Shown one piece after another: positions 15,722 to 27,225 of a stretch of 27,639 nt of DNA. The stretch comes from Nemertoderma westbladi (lineage: Eukaryota; Xenacoelomorpha; Nemertodermatida; Nemertodermatidae), in NCBI GenBank assembly GCA_032718475.1, contig JAUCBJ010000383.1:1-27639 (forward strand). Direction: 5' to 3'. The notes below the pieces were generated by a model. It did no database searches. It was not told the origin of the DNA and saw only the letters and a program-made list of their open reading frames with translations. A program made the translations under genes and the position numbers. Positions within the stretch are counted from its first letter, which is position 1. Every line of letters starts with the position of its first letter.

Positions 15722-17930
15722 GCAACAATGAGCTACAACGAACAACAACGAGCAACAATGAGCAATAACGAACAACAATGAGCAACAAAGAGCAACAATG
15801 ACCAACAACGAGCAACAATGAGCAACAACGAGCAACAACGAGCAACAATGAGCAACAACGAACAACACAATGAGCAACAACGAACAACAATGATGCAACA
15901 ACGAGCAACAATGAGCAATAATAAAGTAAAACAACGAGCAACAATGAGCTACAACGAACAACAACGAGCAATAACGAGCAACAATGAGCAACAACAAGCA
16001 ACAATGAGCAATAACAAGCAATAATAAAGTACAGTACACCAACGAGCAACAATGGGCTACAACGAACAACAACGAGCAACTTCAACGAACACCAATGAGC
16101 AACACAACGAACAACAATGAGCAACAACGAACAACAATGAGGCAACCACGAGCACCAATGAGCAATAATAAAGTACAACAACGAGCAACAATGAGCTACA
16201 ACGAACAACAACGAGCAACAATGAGCAATAACGAACAACAATGAGCAACAACAAGCAACAATGAGCAACAACAAGCAATAATAAAGTACAACAACGAGCA
16301 ACAATGAGCTACAACGAACAACAATGAGGCAACAATGAGCAACAACGAGCAACAATGAGGAACAGTGAGCAAATATAAAGTACAACAACGAACAACAATG
16401 AGCAACAACGGACAACAATGGGCAACAATGAGCTACAACGAACAACAACGAGCAACAATGAGCAATAACGAGCAATATTAAAGTACAACAACGAGCTACA
16501 ATGAGCAACAACGAACAACAATGAGCAACAACGGACAACAATGAGCAACAACGAGCAACAATGAGCAACAACGAGCAATAACAAGGTACAACAACGAGCA
16601 ACAATGAGCAATAATAAAGTACAGCAACGAGCTACAATGAGCAACAACAAACAACAATAAGCAACAACGGACAACAATGTACAACAACGAGCAACAATGA
16701 GCAACAAAGAGCAACAATGAGCAGCAGCGAGCAATAGTAAGGTACAACAACGAGCAACAATGAGCTACAACGAACAACAACGAGCAACAATGAGCAACAA
16801 TGAGCAACAACAAGCAACAATGAGCAACAATGAGCAACAACGAGGAATAATAAAGTAACACAACGAGCTACAATGAGCAACAACGAACAACAATGAGCAA
16901 CTACGGACAACAATGAGCAACAAAGAGCAACAACGAGCAATAATAAGGTACAACAACGAGCAACAATGAGCAATAATAAAGTACAGCAACGAGCTACAAT
17001 GAGCAACAACGAACAACAATGTACAACAACGAGCAACAATGAGCAACAAAGAGCGACAATGAGCAACAGCGAGCAATAGTAAGGTACAACAACGAGCAAC
17101 AATGAGCTACAACGAACAACAACGAGCAACAATGAGCAACAACGGACAACAATGAGCAACAATGAGCAAAAACGAACAACAATGATGCAACAACGAGCAA
17201 CAATGAGCAATATTAAAGTACAACAACGGGCAACAATGAGCTACAACGAACAACAACGAGCAACAATGAGCAATAACGAGCAACAATGAGCAACAACAAG
17301 CAACAATGAGCAATAACAAGCAATAATAAAGTACAACAACGAGCAACAATGAGCTACAACGAACAATAACGACCAACAACGAACACCAATGAGCAACAAC
17401 GAACAACAATGTGGCAACAATGAGCAACAACGAACAACAATGTGGCAACAACGAACAACAATGTGGCAACAACGAGCAACAATGAGACAACAACGAGCAA
17501 CAAAGAGGAACAGCGAGCAAAAATAAAGTACAACAACGAGCTACAATGAGCAACCACGAACAACAATGAGCAACAACGGACAACAATGATCAACAATGCG
17601 TTACAACGAACAACAACGAGCAACAAGGAGCAATAAGGAGCAATAATAAAGTACAACAACGTGCTACAATGAGCAACAACGAACAACAATGAGCAACAAC
17701 GGACAACAAAGAGCAACAACGAACAATAACGACCAACAACGAACACCAATGAGCAACAACGAACAACAATGAGGCAACAATGAGCAACAACGAACAACAA
17801 TGTGGCAACAACGAACAACAATGTGACAACAACGAGCAACAATGAGGCAACAACGAGCAACAAAGAGGAACAGCGATCAAAAATAAAGTACAACAACGAG
17901 CTACAATGAGCAACAACGGACAACAATGAT
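15722..17930 (+). repeat. higher-order repeat copy 1 (about 2.2 kb)
   Basis: Variant patterns in this block recur downstream at +2218 (for example 15818-16861 against 18036-19079) and at +2301 further along (17107-17926 against 19408-20230). The whole block was thus duplicated as one piece, with an indel of about 83 bp between the copies. The boundaries are approximate. Confidence 0.75.
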
Positions 17931-20260
17931 CAACAATGAGCTACAACGAACAACAACGAGCAACAATGAGCAATAACGAACAACAATGAGCAACAACGAG
18001 CAACAACGAGCAACAATGACCAACAACGAGCAACAATGAGCAACAACGAGCAACAACGAGCAACAATGAGCAACAACGAACAACACAATGAGCAACAACG
18101 AACAACAATGATGCAACAACGAGCAACAATGAGCAATAATAAAGTAAAACAACGAGCAACAATGAGCTACAACGAACAACAACGAGCAATAACGAGCAAC
18201 AATGAGCAACAACAAGCAACAATGAGCAATAACAAGCAATAATAATGTACAGTACACCAACGAGCAACAATGAGCTACAACGAACAACAACGAGCAACTT
18301 CAACGAACACCAATGAGCAACACAACGAACAACAATGAGCAACAACGAACAACAATGAGGAAACCACGAGCACCAATGAGCAATAATAAAGTACAACAAC
18401 GAGCAACAATGAGCTACAACGAACAACAACGAGCAACAATGAGCAATAACGAACAACAATGAGCAACAACAAGCAACAATGAGCAACAACAAGCAATAAT
18501 AAAGTACAACAACGAGCAACAATGAGCTACAACGAACAACAATGAGGCAACAATGAGCAACAACGAGCAACAATGAGGAACAGCGAGCAAAGATAAAGTA
18601 CAACAACGAACAACAATGAGCAACAACGGACAACAATGGGCAACAATGAGCTACAACGAACAACAACGAGCAACAATGAGCAATAACGAGCAATATTAAA
18701 GTACAACAACGAGCTACAATGAGCAACAACGAACAACAATGAGCAACAACGGACAACAATGAGCATCAACGAGCAACAATGAGCAACAACGAGCAATAAC
18801 AAGGTACAACAACGAGCAACAATGAGCAATAATAAAGTACAGCAACGAGCTACAATGAGCAACAACAAACAACAATGAGCAACAACGGACAACAATGTAC
18901 AACAACGAGCAACAATGAGCAACAAAGAGCAACAATGAGCAACAGCGAGCAATAGTAAGGTACAACAACGAGCAACAATGAGCTACAACGAACAACAACG
19001 AGCAACAATGAGCAACAATGAGCAACAACAAGCAACAATGAGCAACAATGAGCAACAACGAGTAATAATAAAGTAACACAACGAGCTACAATGAGCAACA
19101 ACGAACAACAATGAGCAACTACGGACAACAATGAGCAACAACGAGCAATAATAAGGTACAACAACGAGCAACAATGAGCAATAATAAAGTACAGCAACGA
19201 GCTACAATGAGCAACAACGAACAACAATGTACAACAACGAGCATCAACGAGCAACAAAGAGCGACAATGAGCAACAGCGAGCAATAGTAAGGTACAACAA
19301 CGAGCAACAATGAGCTACAACGAACAACAACGAGCAACAATGAGCAACAATGAGCAACAACAAGCAACAATGAGCAACAACGAGGAATAATAAAGTACAA
19401 CAACGATCTACAATGAGCTACAACGAACAACAATGAGCAACAACGGACAACAATGAGCAACAATGAGCAAAAACGAACAACAATGATGCAACAACGAGCA
19501 ACAATGAGCAATATTAAAGTACAACAACGGGCAACAATGAGCTACAACGAACAACAACGAGCAACAATGAGCAATAACGAGCAACAATGAGCAACAACAA
19601 GCAACAATGAGCAATAACAAGCAATAATAAAGTACAACAACGAGCAACAATGAGCTACAACGAACAATAACGACCAACAACGAACACCAATGAGCAACAA
19701 CGAACAACAATGAGGCAACAATGAGCAACAACGAACAACAATGTGGCAACAACGAACAACAATGTGGCAACAACGAGCAACAATGAGACAACAACGAGCA
19801 ACAAAGAGGAACAGCGAGCAAAAATAAAGTACAACAACGAGCTACAATGAGCAACCACGAACAACAATGAGCAACAACGGACAACAATGATCAACAATGC
19901 GTTACAACGAACAACAACGAGCAACAAGGAGCAATAAGGAGCAATAATAAAGTACAACAACGTGCTACAATGAGCAACAACGAACAACAATGAGCAACAA
20001 CGGACAACAAAGAGCAACAACGAACAATAACGACCAACAACGAACACCAATGAGCAACAACGAACAACAATGAGGCAACAATGAGCAACAACGAACAACA
20101 ATGTGGCAACAACGAACAACAATGTGACAACAACGAGCAACAATGAGGCAACAACGAGCAACAAAGAGGAACAGCGAGCAAAAATAAAGTACAACAACGA
20201 GCTACAATGAGCAACCACGAACAACAATGACCAACAACGGACAACAATGATCAACAATGA
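17931..20260 (+). repeat. higher-order repeat copy 2 (about 2.3 kb)
   Basis: Second copy of the block above, closely matching apart from scattered substitutions and the extra segment near 19390. Both copies end in similar GATCAACAATG-containing units. Confidence 0.75.
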
Positions 20261-20458
20261 GCTACAACGAACAACAACGAGCAACAAGGAGCAATAAGGA
20301 GCAATAATAAAGTACAACAACGTGCTACAATGAGCAACAAAGTGCAATAATGAGCAACAACGAGCAATAATAAAGTAGAACATCGAGCAACAATGAGCTA
20401 CAACGAACAACAACGAGCAATAATAAAGTACAACAACGAGCAACAATGAGCAACAATG

Positions 20459-20797
20459 AAAACGGCTTAGAGAGATCTCTTTTAGTTCTCGAGTTATCGA
20501 GGAATATCTGTCTGCCAATCTGCCTGTCAAAATGTAAGATAGACAGACAGACAGACAACCGACAGACGGACAGACTACATTCCACCAAATATTCAAACTG
20601 ACATCGGAAATATCGTTTGTTTTCTATGCATTTTTCAACCTCATTGGAGACATGTTCAAAATAAAAAATACTACCCCGCCCCATTTATTTCCCATCTATT
20701 AGCCATTTTATATCATCTGAAACTACGTGTTCCTTTATAATGGAGGATGGGGATAAATGGCATAAGTTACTGCCAGCAGCGGCAATCAGTGTGGCTT
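20459..20797. other. spacer between inverted minisatellite arms
   Basis: About 340 bp of single-copy sequence at the inversion centre. It holds a GACA-type microsatellite (about 20540-20575) and a CTCGAGTTATCGAG near-palindrome around 20492-20505. No coding frame is supported. It would be the loop of any hairpin formed by the arms. Confidence 0.7.
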
Positions 20798-22271
20798 ATT
20801 GTTGCTCTTTTTGCTCGTTGTTGCTCGTTGTTGGTCATGGTTGCTCGTTGTTGCTCATTGTTGCTCATTGCTGCCTCATTGTTGTTCGTTGTTGCTCATT
20901 GTAGCTCGTTGTTCTACTTTATTATTGCTCGTTGACCTACTATATTATTGCTCATTGTTGCTCGTTGTTGGTCATTGTTGATCGTTGTTGTTCGTTGTTG
21001 CTCATTGTTGCTCGTTGTTGTACTTTATTATAACTCGGTATTGCTCGTTGTTTCTCAATGTTGCTCGTTGTTGCTCGTTGTTGCGCATTGTTGCTCGTTG
21101 TTGCTCATTGTTGTTCGTTGTTGCTCATTGTAGCTCGTTGTTGCCTCATTGTTGTTCGTTGTTGCTCATTGTAGCTCGTTGTTCTACTTTATTATTGCTC
21201 GTTGTTGCTCATTTTAGCTCGTTGTTCTACTTTATTATTGCTCATTGTTGCTCGTTGTTGCTCATTGTTGTTCGTTGTATCTCATTGTTGCTCATTGTTG
21301 CTCGTTGTTCCTCATCGTTGCTTGTTGTTGTACTTTATTATTACTCGTTGTTGCTCATTGTTGCTCACTGTTGCTCATTGTTGCTCATTGTTCCTCATTG
21401 TTGCTCGTTGTTGCTCATTGTTTGTTCATTGTTGCTCGTTGTTCCTCATTGGTGCTCGTTGTTGTACTTTATTATTACTCGTTGTTACTCATTGTTGCTC
21501 AATGTTGCTCATTATTGCTCGTTGTTGTTCATTGTTGCTCGTTGTTGCTCATTGTTTGTTCATTGTTGCTCAATGTTGCTCGTTGTTGCTCGTCGTTCCT
21601 CTTTGTTGCTCATTGTTGCTCGTTATTGCTCATTGTTGTTCGTTGTATCTCATTGTTGCTTATTGTAGCTCGTTGTTCTACTTTATTATTGCTCGTTGTT
21701 GCTCATTGTTGCTCAATGTTGCTCATTATTGCTCGTTATTGTTCATTGTTGCTCATTGTTGTGCTCATTGTACCTAGTTGTTCTACTTTATTATTGCTCG
21801 TTGTTGCTCATTGTTGTTCGTTGTTGTACTTTATTATTGTTCGTTGTTGCTCATTGTTTCTCGTTGTTGCTCATTGTTGTACTTTATTATTACTTGTTTT
21901 TGCACGTTGTTGCTCAATGTTGCTCGTTGTTGCACGTTGTTGCTCATTGTTGCTCGTTGTTGCTCATTGTTGTTCGTTGTTGCTCATTGTTGCTCATTGT
22001 CGCTCGTTGTTGCTCATTGTTGGTCGTTGTTGTGCTTTATTATTACTCGTTGTTGCCCGTTGTTGTTCATTGTTGCTCATTGTTGTTCGTTGTTGTACTT
22101 TATTATTGCTCGTTGTTGCTCATTGTTGCTCGTTGTTGCTCATTGTTGCTCGTTGTTGCTCGTTGTTGGTCGTTGTTTCTCGTTGTTGCTCATTGTTGGT
22201 TGGTCATTGTTGCTCATTGTTGCTCGTTGTTGGTCATTGTTGCTCATTGTTGCTCATTGTTGGTCATTGTT
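20798..22271 (-). repeat. large minisatellite, right arm (inverted)
   Basis: The same unit as the left arm but reverse-complemented on the plus strand (GTTGCTCGTTGTTGCTCATT), over about 1.47 kb. The punctuation also inverts, to TACTTTATTATTGCTC. Long plus-strand frames here are repeat artefacts. Confidence 0.95.
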
Positions 22272-22922
22272 AGCGCATTTGACAAAAAATATGTTCTTTC
22301 AATCTCAATTTCATATATTGTGACACTTTTATGATTAAGCTGAAAACACATGTAGATAAGTTCTAACTGTCCGGTCTGATACAAAGAACGGAATTGCGCT
22401 ACAGTAGTATACCCTCAACGAAGGCCGCTCAATATATCTGTTTATTCAATATTCAACCCCTTTTTTCTTTTATGTATTGATTTGCGCTATATTTCACTTA
22501 GTTTAATATGGTATTTGATCGTCTATTATATTTTACTGATATACAGTACCGAGAGGGTGTGGCAACACAGTATAACAAATATATATATGTATAGCAAATG
22601 CCTGACTAATTAATTATGTAAGGACTCAAGTCTAGCAACTGTGTTTCCCTTTAGATGAAACGTATTGTAACAAGTCTTCGGTCTAATTATATTGATATCG
22701 CTACAGTATTCAATTTGTGACAACTCTCAATCGTGATATAATTAATAATAAAAGCTTTGCTTACAATAATGGTCTGAAATATCGCCATATATTAATTATT
22801 TATTAAGTTAGAGGTACGACGGCACACATAAATCTGATGCAATTGTCCAGATTTTCACTGATACTTAATTATAGTGCCCACCTGGTTGTGGCGCGTGTAA
22901 AACTTCCTTGATTCCGTAATAG
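22272..22922. other. AT-rich non-coding stretch
   Basis: No ORF or repeat structure supported. The last 60 bases before 22922 may belong to the LINE 5' part, as the LINE frame opens right after a TAG at 22920. Confidence 0.4.
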
Positions 22923-22970
22923 CGGCGATATATTAAGCAAATAGACAGAGAAGAAAGAAGAACCAACCTG

Positions 22971-24098
22971 TTGAAATGTAAAAAGACACTAAAGATTGCT
23001 ACAATGAACGCACGCACGCTGAAAGCACAGAGCAAACAGGGTGACATGGTCGCTCTGGCAATGGAATATAACATCGACATCATCTGCATCCAAGAACATC
23101 GGATTTGTCATGAAGACACTGCCATGAAGTACAATGACATTGGAAATGGATGGACATTAGTAACAAGCTCAGCAGTAAGAAACTCGGCCAATGCATCAAT
23201 TGGTGGAGTAGGAATTCTGCTAAGCCCATTTGCACTTAAGACCCTAAACAACATCGAATCTATAAATTCCAGGGTTATGATCGCAACATTTGATGGGAAT
23301 CCCAAGACAACAGTTATATGTTGCTACAGTCCAACCAATGCATCAGAGCCAGAACAAGCAGTCAAGTTTTATGAAGAACTGACTGGACTTATTAAGGACA
23401 TCCCGAAACACAATGTTAAAGTCATTGCTGGTGACCTGAATGCGCAAATTGGCCCAGAAGACATAAAGGGTTACACCTATAACACCAGTTCTAACAGAAA
23501 TGGGTACTTACTTTTAGACCTAATGGAAGAATGTGAATTGATACCAACAAACAACACATTCGAAAAGAGTAAGGGGAAGCTATGGACCTTTCAATACCCT
23601 AATGGAACCAAAGCACAACTGGATTACATCCTTATAAACAAAAAGTGGAGAAATAGCATGATCAACTGCGAGGCATACAGCTCGTTCAACCTAATTGGTT
23701 CGGACCACAGAATTGTGACTGCTGAGATCAGACTCAGTTTGAGAGCCAGCAAACCCAGGACAAGCAAGCAAATCAACTATGACTGGGAGAAACTCAGAAC
23801 TGACAATGCTGTAAAGGATGCTTATACAGTAGAAGTTCAAAACCGCTTTGAAGCACTTCAGTCAATGGATGAAGACCAATCCACCGATTCAATATACCAG
23901 AATATAATAACAGCCCACAAGGAATCAGCTAAGAGGCATATCCCCCAGAAACCTAAACGAAAACAGTATGTGCCATGGCAAAACTCTGAGGTTACTTGTA
24001 AGAGAGAAGATCTTAAGATAGCCTACAAAGTTAAAACCGAACAACCAACAACCGAAAACATTAACAAGGTTGCGAAAGCTAAGGACGATTTGGACTAA
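22971..24098 (+). pseudogene. LINE endonuclease domain (EEP family)
   Basis: The endonuclease nicks DNA to prime reverse transcription. Motifs in order: ATMNARTL (catalytic Asn), IICIQEHR (catalytic Glu), CCYSPTN, AGDLNAQIG, QLDYILIN and GSDHRIV (Asp-His), so the active-site set is complete. No ATG lies at the start; 22971 is TTG, the frame is open from 22923, and the first in-frame ATG is at 23004 in the ATMNAR motif. The piece is therefore 5'-truncated or uses an unusual start. It ends at TAA (24096-24098), just after the first deletion junction. Confidence 0.85.
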
Positions 24099-24574
24099 AG
24101 GTCAACTAAAGCCTCTCCCCAAGAAAGGAGACCTCGGCATACCAACAAACTATCGTGGGATCTGTCTGCTTGTGGTAGCTGCCAAAATATACAATAAAAT
24201 GATTCTATATAGGATTAGGCCTCACATAGAGAAACTACTGCGTAAGAGCCAAAACGGATTTCGACCAAGTAGATCAACAATAGCTCAGATACTTGCACTA
24301 CGGTGACACATTAGCACCATTACTATTTGTAATTGTGCTGGATTACGCAATGAGGACGGCCACAAAGGGTGAAGATCTGGGATTCACACTTCAAGAACGC
24401 AGAAGTAGTAGATATCCGGCAACTACAGTCACAGACACCGACTTTGCTGATGACATCGCCCTGCTCTCTAATACGCTAGCAGATGCACAGCTTCTACTAA
24501 ATAAAGTGGAGAGGGCTGCTAAGGAGGTTGGATTGCATATAAATGCTACCAAGACCGAATTCACCAATTCTTGA
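24092..24574 (+). pseudogene. LINE reverse transcriptase fragments with internal deletion
   Basis: The first part reads LKPLPKKGDLGIPTNYRG followed by NGFRPSRSTIAQILAL, the early fingers motifs of RTE-type RT. It joins directly at about 24295 to YGDTLAPLLFVIVLDYA and DTDFADDIALLS, motifs B and C, in another frame. The motif A block with the first catalytic Asp is missing, so the RT cannot work. A stop at 24572 ends the second frame. Confidence 0.82.
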
Positions 24575-25170
24575 CAACCATTGATAATAATCAACTAAGG
24601 AAGGTCGATGACTTCCAGTACCTTGGATCATGGATAGAGAGTAGCAAAAAGGACATAGAAGTTAGGAAAGCAAAGGCTTGGGTAGCTCTATCAAAAATGG
24701 ATACCATCTGGAAATCAGATCTCTCCAGGCACCTGAAGACTAAGTTCTTTCGAGCCACAGTGGAAAGTGTATTTTTATACGGGGGTGAGACCTGGACACT
24801 GACTAAATCACTTGAAAAACGAATTGATGGTTGCTACACAAGACTACTAAGGGCAGCCCTAAACATCAGCTGGAGACAACATATGACAAACGCCGAGCTT
24901 TATAGTACAATACCACCTGTATCAACCACCCTCCGTGAACGCAGATTAAGATTCAGTGGGCACTGCTGGCGAAGTAAAGACGAGGTCATACCAGATCTAC
25001 TTCTCTGGCAACCAACTCATGGAAAGCGTAGTCGTGGACGACCTGCCATAACATATATAGATCAACTTGAAAGGGATACTGAACTTGGGAGCAACGAAAT
25101 TGCGACAACTATGGAGAATCGGGAAGCCTGGAAGGATCTCATTTCCACTGTCCGAGTTCGCTCGACCTAG
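24571..25170 (+). pseudogene. LINE RT C-terminal region
   Basis: A 199-residue frame with the thumb and C-terminal region of RTE-like RTs: DDFQYLGSWIESS, VFLYGGETWTLTKS, RLLRAALNISW, LRFSGHCWRSKDEV, GKRSRGRPAITYID and a final NREAWKDLIS. It overlaps the stop of the preceding frame, so one frameshift separates it from the DFADD piece. It is followed by TAGTAGTAGTAG. Confidence 0.82.
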
Positions 25171-25670
25171 TAGTAGTAGTATTAAGCAAATAATAACAGC
25201 AAATTGAGTTTACTAGCAGAATATCAAATATAACACAGTTAAATATAATTCAATTATTAACAATGAATTTAGTTCAAATGTTAAACTCCAGATATTAGAC
25301 TTAGACATGTAATAATTTCCAGTCATTAAAAACCTGACCGGCAGTTAAAACTCTGCATGGGAGGTGTAACTCCTCAGCAGATCAATCATGTACTGATGAG
25401 TGAGTAAAGCATTCAACCAACCGAGCTTATACATACAGTATCAGATTAACCGTAATAGAATAACACAGCCAATTGGGCATTATTATAGGTAGGATATGCG
25501 TATAATGGCACTAGATGGCGTTAAAACCCTTAGTAAAGCATGGCATAACTGAAATAGTCACTATTATATCGCAACCAAATAAAATAATGAAAAATAAAAA
25601 TGGTGTTTTGAGCTTAAAATTAGTAAAATAAGTAATCTAAAAAGGCTAAGTTCACACGTGCAGCAACAGT
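25171..25670. other. non-coding, probably includes LINE 3' UTR
   Basis: AT-rich, without frames. 25330-25430 has a structured look, with CTCAGCAG and CTGATGAGTGAG, but no hammerhead core because GAAA is missing. A CTCF-like GGCACTAGATGGCG lies near 25507-25520. Confidence 0.4.
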
Positions 25671-25745
25671 CATTGTTGCTCGTTGTTGCTCAATGTTGCT
25701 CATTGTTGGTCATTGTTGCTCGTTGTGCATTTTAGTACTTACCAC
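25671..25745 (-). repeat. isolated inverted fragment of the large minisatellite with its edge
   Basis: About five decamer units followed by CGTTGTGCATTTTAGTACTT and ACC. Its reverse complement matches the left edge of the main array (15331-15400), including about 15 bp outside the repeat with three substitutions. It therefore carries the array's boundary, in opposite orientation. Confidence 0.8.
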
Positions 25746-26986
25746 GATCTTCATAGCTCCTACAGTATACCGTTAAAATAGGTTAACTTCGTTAAAAAAG
25801 GGTGTTCTGAAATTCTGGGGTAAACAGAGATTTTCCACCGGTTTTTGTGGCATGTGGCTATGGTTTTAAATATTATTGATTGATCGGGTTGGCGCGGCTT
25901 TGTTGCCTAATGTAGCTTAATTGTTGCTTAACTATGATGCACAATGTGCGTCGTTCGTTGTACATGGCTGGTGCAAGGCAGGCATGACAGTACGGCGGCG
26001 GCATTTTCAAAATTAGTAATGAAAATTATTTGTTGTCATTGTTTTGTTGTCTTCTATGACTGACTGCTCCACAACCGGTCGCGGTACAGCGTACAGCGGT
26101 AGGCAGTCTGGCAGTAGGCCTTCTACCTGTCTACATATACCAGCATACTGCAGTACCGGTACTGGCAAACTCGTTCAGTCGTTAACTGCTGTCAGGATGT
26201 GAAGTGTGAACTGGTATTTCAGTAGTTGGGTAGACCTATTGCTGTATTGTTTTGGCAGTTCTGCAGTTTGGTGTGGTACCGTCTGACAGTCCACAGTCTG
26301 ACAGACAGTGCTGCAGTGGTAGGCTATGTGGTAGGGTAGGGGGTAGTCCTACAACAGTACTGCAATGCCGGTACTACAGTCTGACAGTACTACCGGACCA
26401 GTACTACCGTAGTACAGTACGGCAGTAGTACGAGCTGACGAGTGACAATGACAAGTGACGAGTACCTGCTGACCTGACAGCAGACAGGCTGACAGGACTA
26501 CAGTGACAGTCTGACAGTAGGCTTATAACAGTAAGCAGCTGGCAGGCTAGCAGGTAAGACAGTCAGACAGTAGTACTGCAGTAACGGTACCGGTACTGCA
26601 GTAGGCCTACTGAGAGCTGCGACTTACCAAATTACAGAATTACCTGACAGCCTGATTACTGAATTATTGTTTGTAATTCAATCGTTCAACTGCAAACTGA
26701 TCAACAGTTCAATGTATGAACAGATGAATGTGACGTCAGGGTGCAGGGCGTGGCATGACACATGCTGACATGATGGCATGTAGCGTAGCGGCTGAGTTTT
26801 GCCTCACAAGCTGACAAGATTTCCGGTACGTCAGTCAGTCAGTGGTCAGCCAGTCAGCGTCACCCAGCGTCAGGCAGTCAGGGTGGGTGGTCCGATGACT
26901 GGCTGACTGGGATAGGAAGCGAATCAAATATCATAGCACAGTAAGTACTGCATCTGCAGTAGCATACCGCCATACAGCAGCTAGGA
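25746..26986. other. non-coding, rich in CTGACAG, CAGTAC and ACCGGT motifs
   Basis: No coding frame supported. 26080-26620 is cryptically simple, with many scattered copies of GTACTAC, CTGACAG and AGGCCTAC, without a fixed period. Confidence 0.5.
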
Positions 26987-27225
26987 ACTTTCACCCGTTA
27001 GACGGGTGGACAATCCAGCCCTTTAATGGGTGTCCTAATTCGTTCTTCTGGGCTAAATTCCACCCGTTTGAGGGGTGGCTTGGGGAGTTTGTAAATTTTA
27101 TCCAGCTTGCTTTATGATCAAAGCCGCCGACAGGAATCTCGGACACTCATCTGAGGGCTGGATATAATGCGGCTACATGCAAGGAAATACAGCCTTGAGT
27201 AAACCTACAACAACAACAGGGTGCT
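26987..27225 (+). mobile_element. possible SINE or LINE 3' end
   Basis: It contains two short hairpins: CACCCGT-TAG-ACGGGTG at 26992-27008, and CCACCC with GGGTGG at 27060-27078. A block containing GGATATAATGCGGCTACATG follows, and the segment ends in a short ACA-repeat tail (about 27208-27219). A structured body plus a trinucleotide tail is typical of RTE/CR1-mobilised elements. No tRNA-like A and B boxes were clear. Confidence 0.35.

Larger units (their letters stand above)
15337..20458 (+). repeat. large minisatellite, left arm (10/20-bp unit)
   Basis: The consensus is AACAACGAGCAACAATGAGC, a dimer of the decamer AACAAYGAGC, over about 5.1 kb. At intervals of roughly 90-220 bp it is punctuated by AGCAATAATAAAGTACA, which contains the hexamer AATAAA on this strand. 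Common variants are GCTACAACGAACAAC, GGACAACAATG and ATGTGGCAAC. Long minus-strand frames (runs of Cys, Leu, Val, Ala and His) exist only because the unit contains no stop trinucleotide on that strand in any frame. They are not genes. Confidence 0.96.
22923..25170 (+). mobile_element. RTE-type LINE remnant, defective
   Basis: It encodes, in order, an apurinic-type endonuclease, parts of a reverse transcriptase and the conserved RTE-like C-terminal region. The reading frame changes at least three times: 22971-24098 is one frame, and the later pieces at 24092, 24293 and 24571 are in others. Two internal deletions are evident from missing conserved blocks. The BovB/RTE assignment rests on the C-terminal layout (YLGSWI, LYGGETWTLTKS, GHCWRSKDE, KRSRGRP, NREAW). 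It is not autonomous. Confidence 0.85.

Noticed and set aside
15519-20596. Many long minus-strand frames (up to 361 codons) of Cys/Leu/Val/Ala/His repeats
   Set aside because: They come from the stop-free strand of the minisatellite, overlap each other in all frames, and show no domain or start context.
15337-22271. CRISPR array
   Set aside because: Direct repeats have no unique spacers of constant length, and the context is a eukaryotic genome with retroelements.
20985-22334. Long plus-strand frames of the same composition
   Set aside because: Same artefact in the inverted right arm.
25380-25420. Third hammerhead ribozyme at CTGATGAGTGAG
   Set aside because: The GAAA box and a closing helix II are missing.
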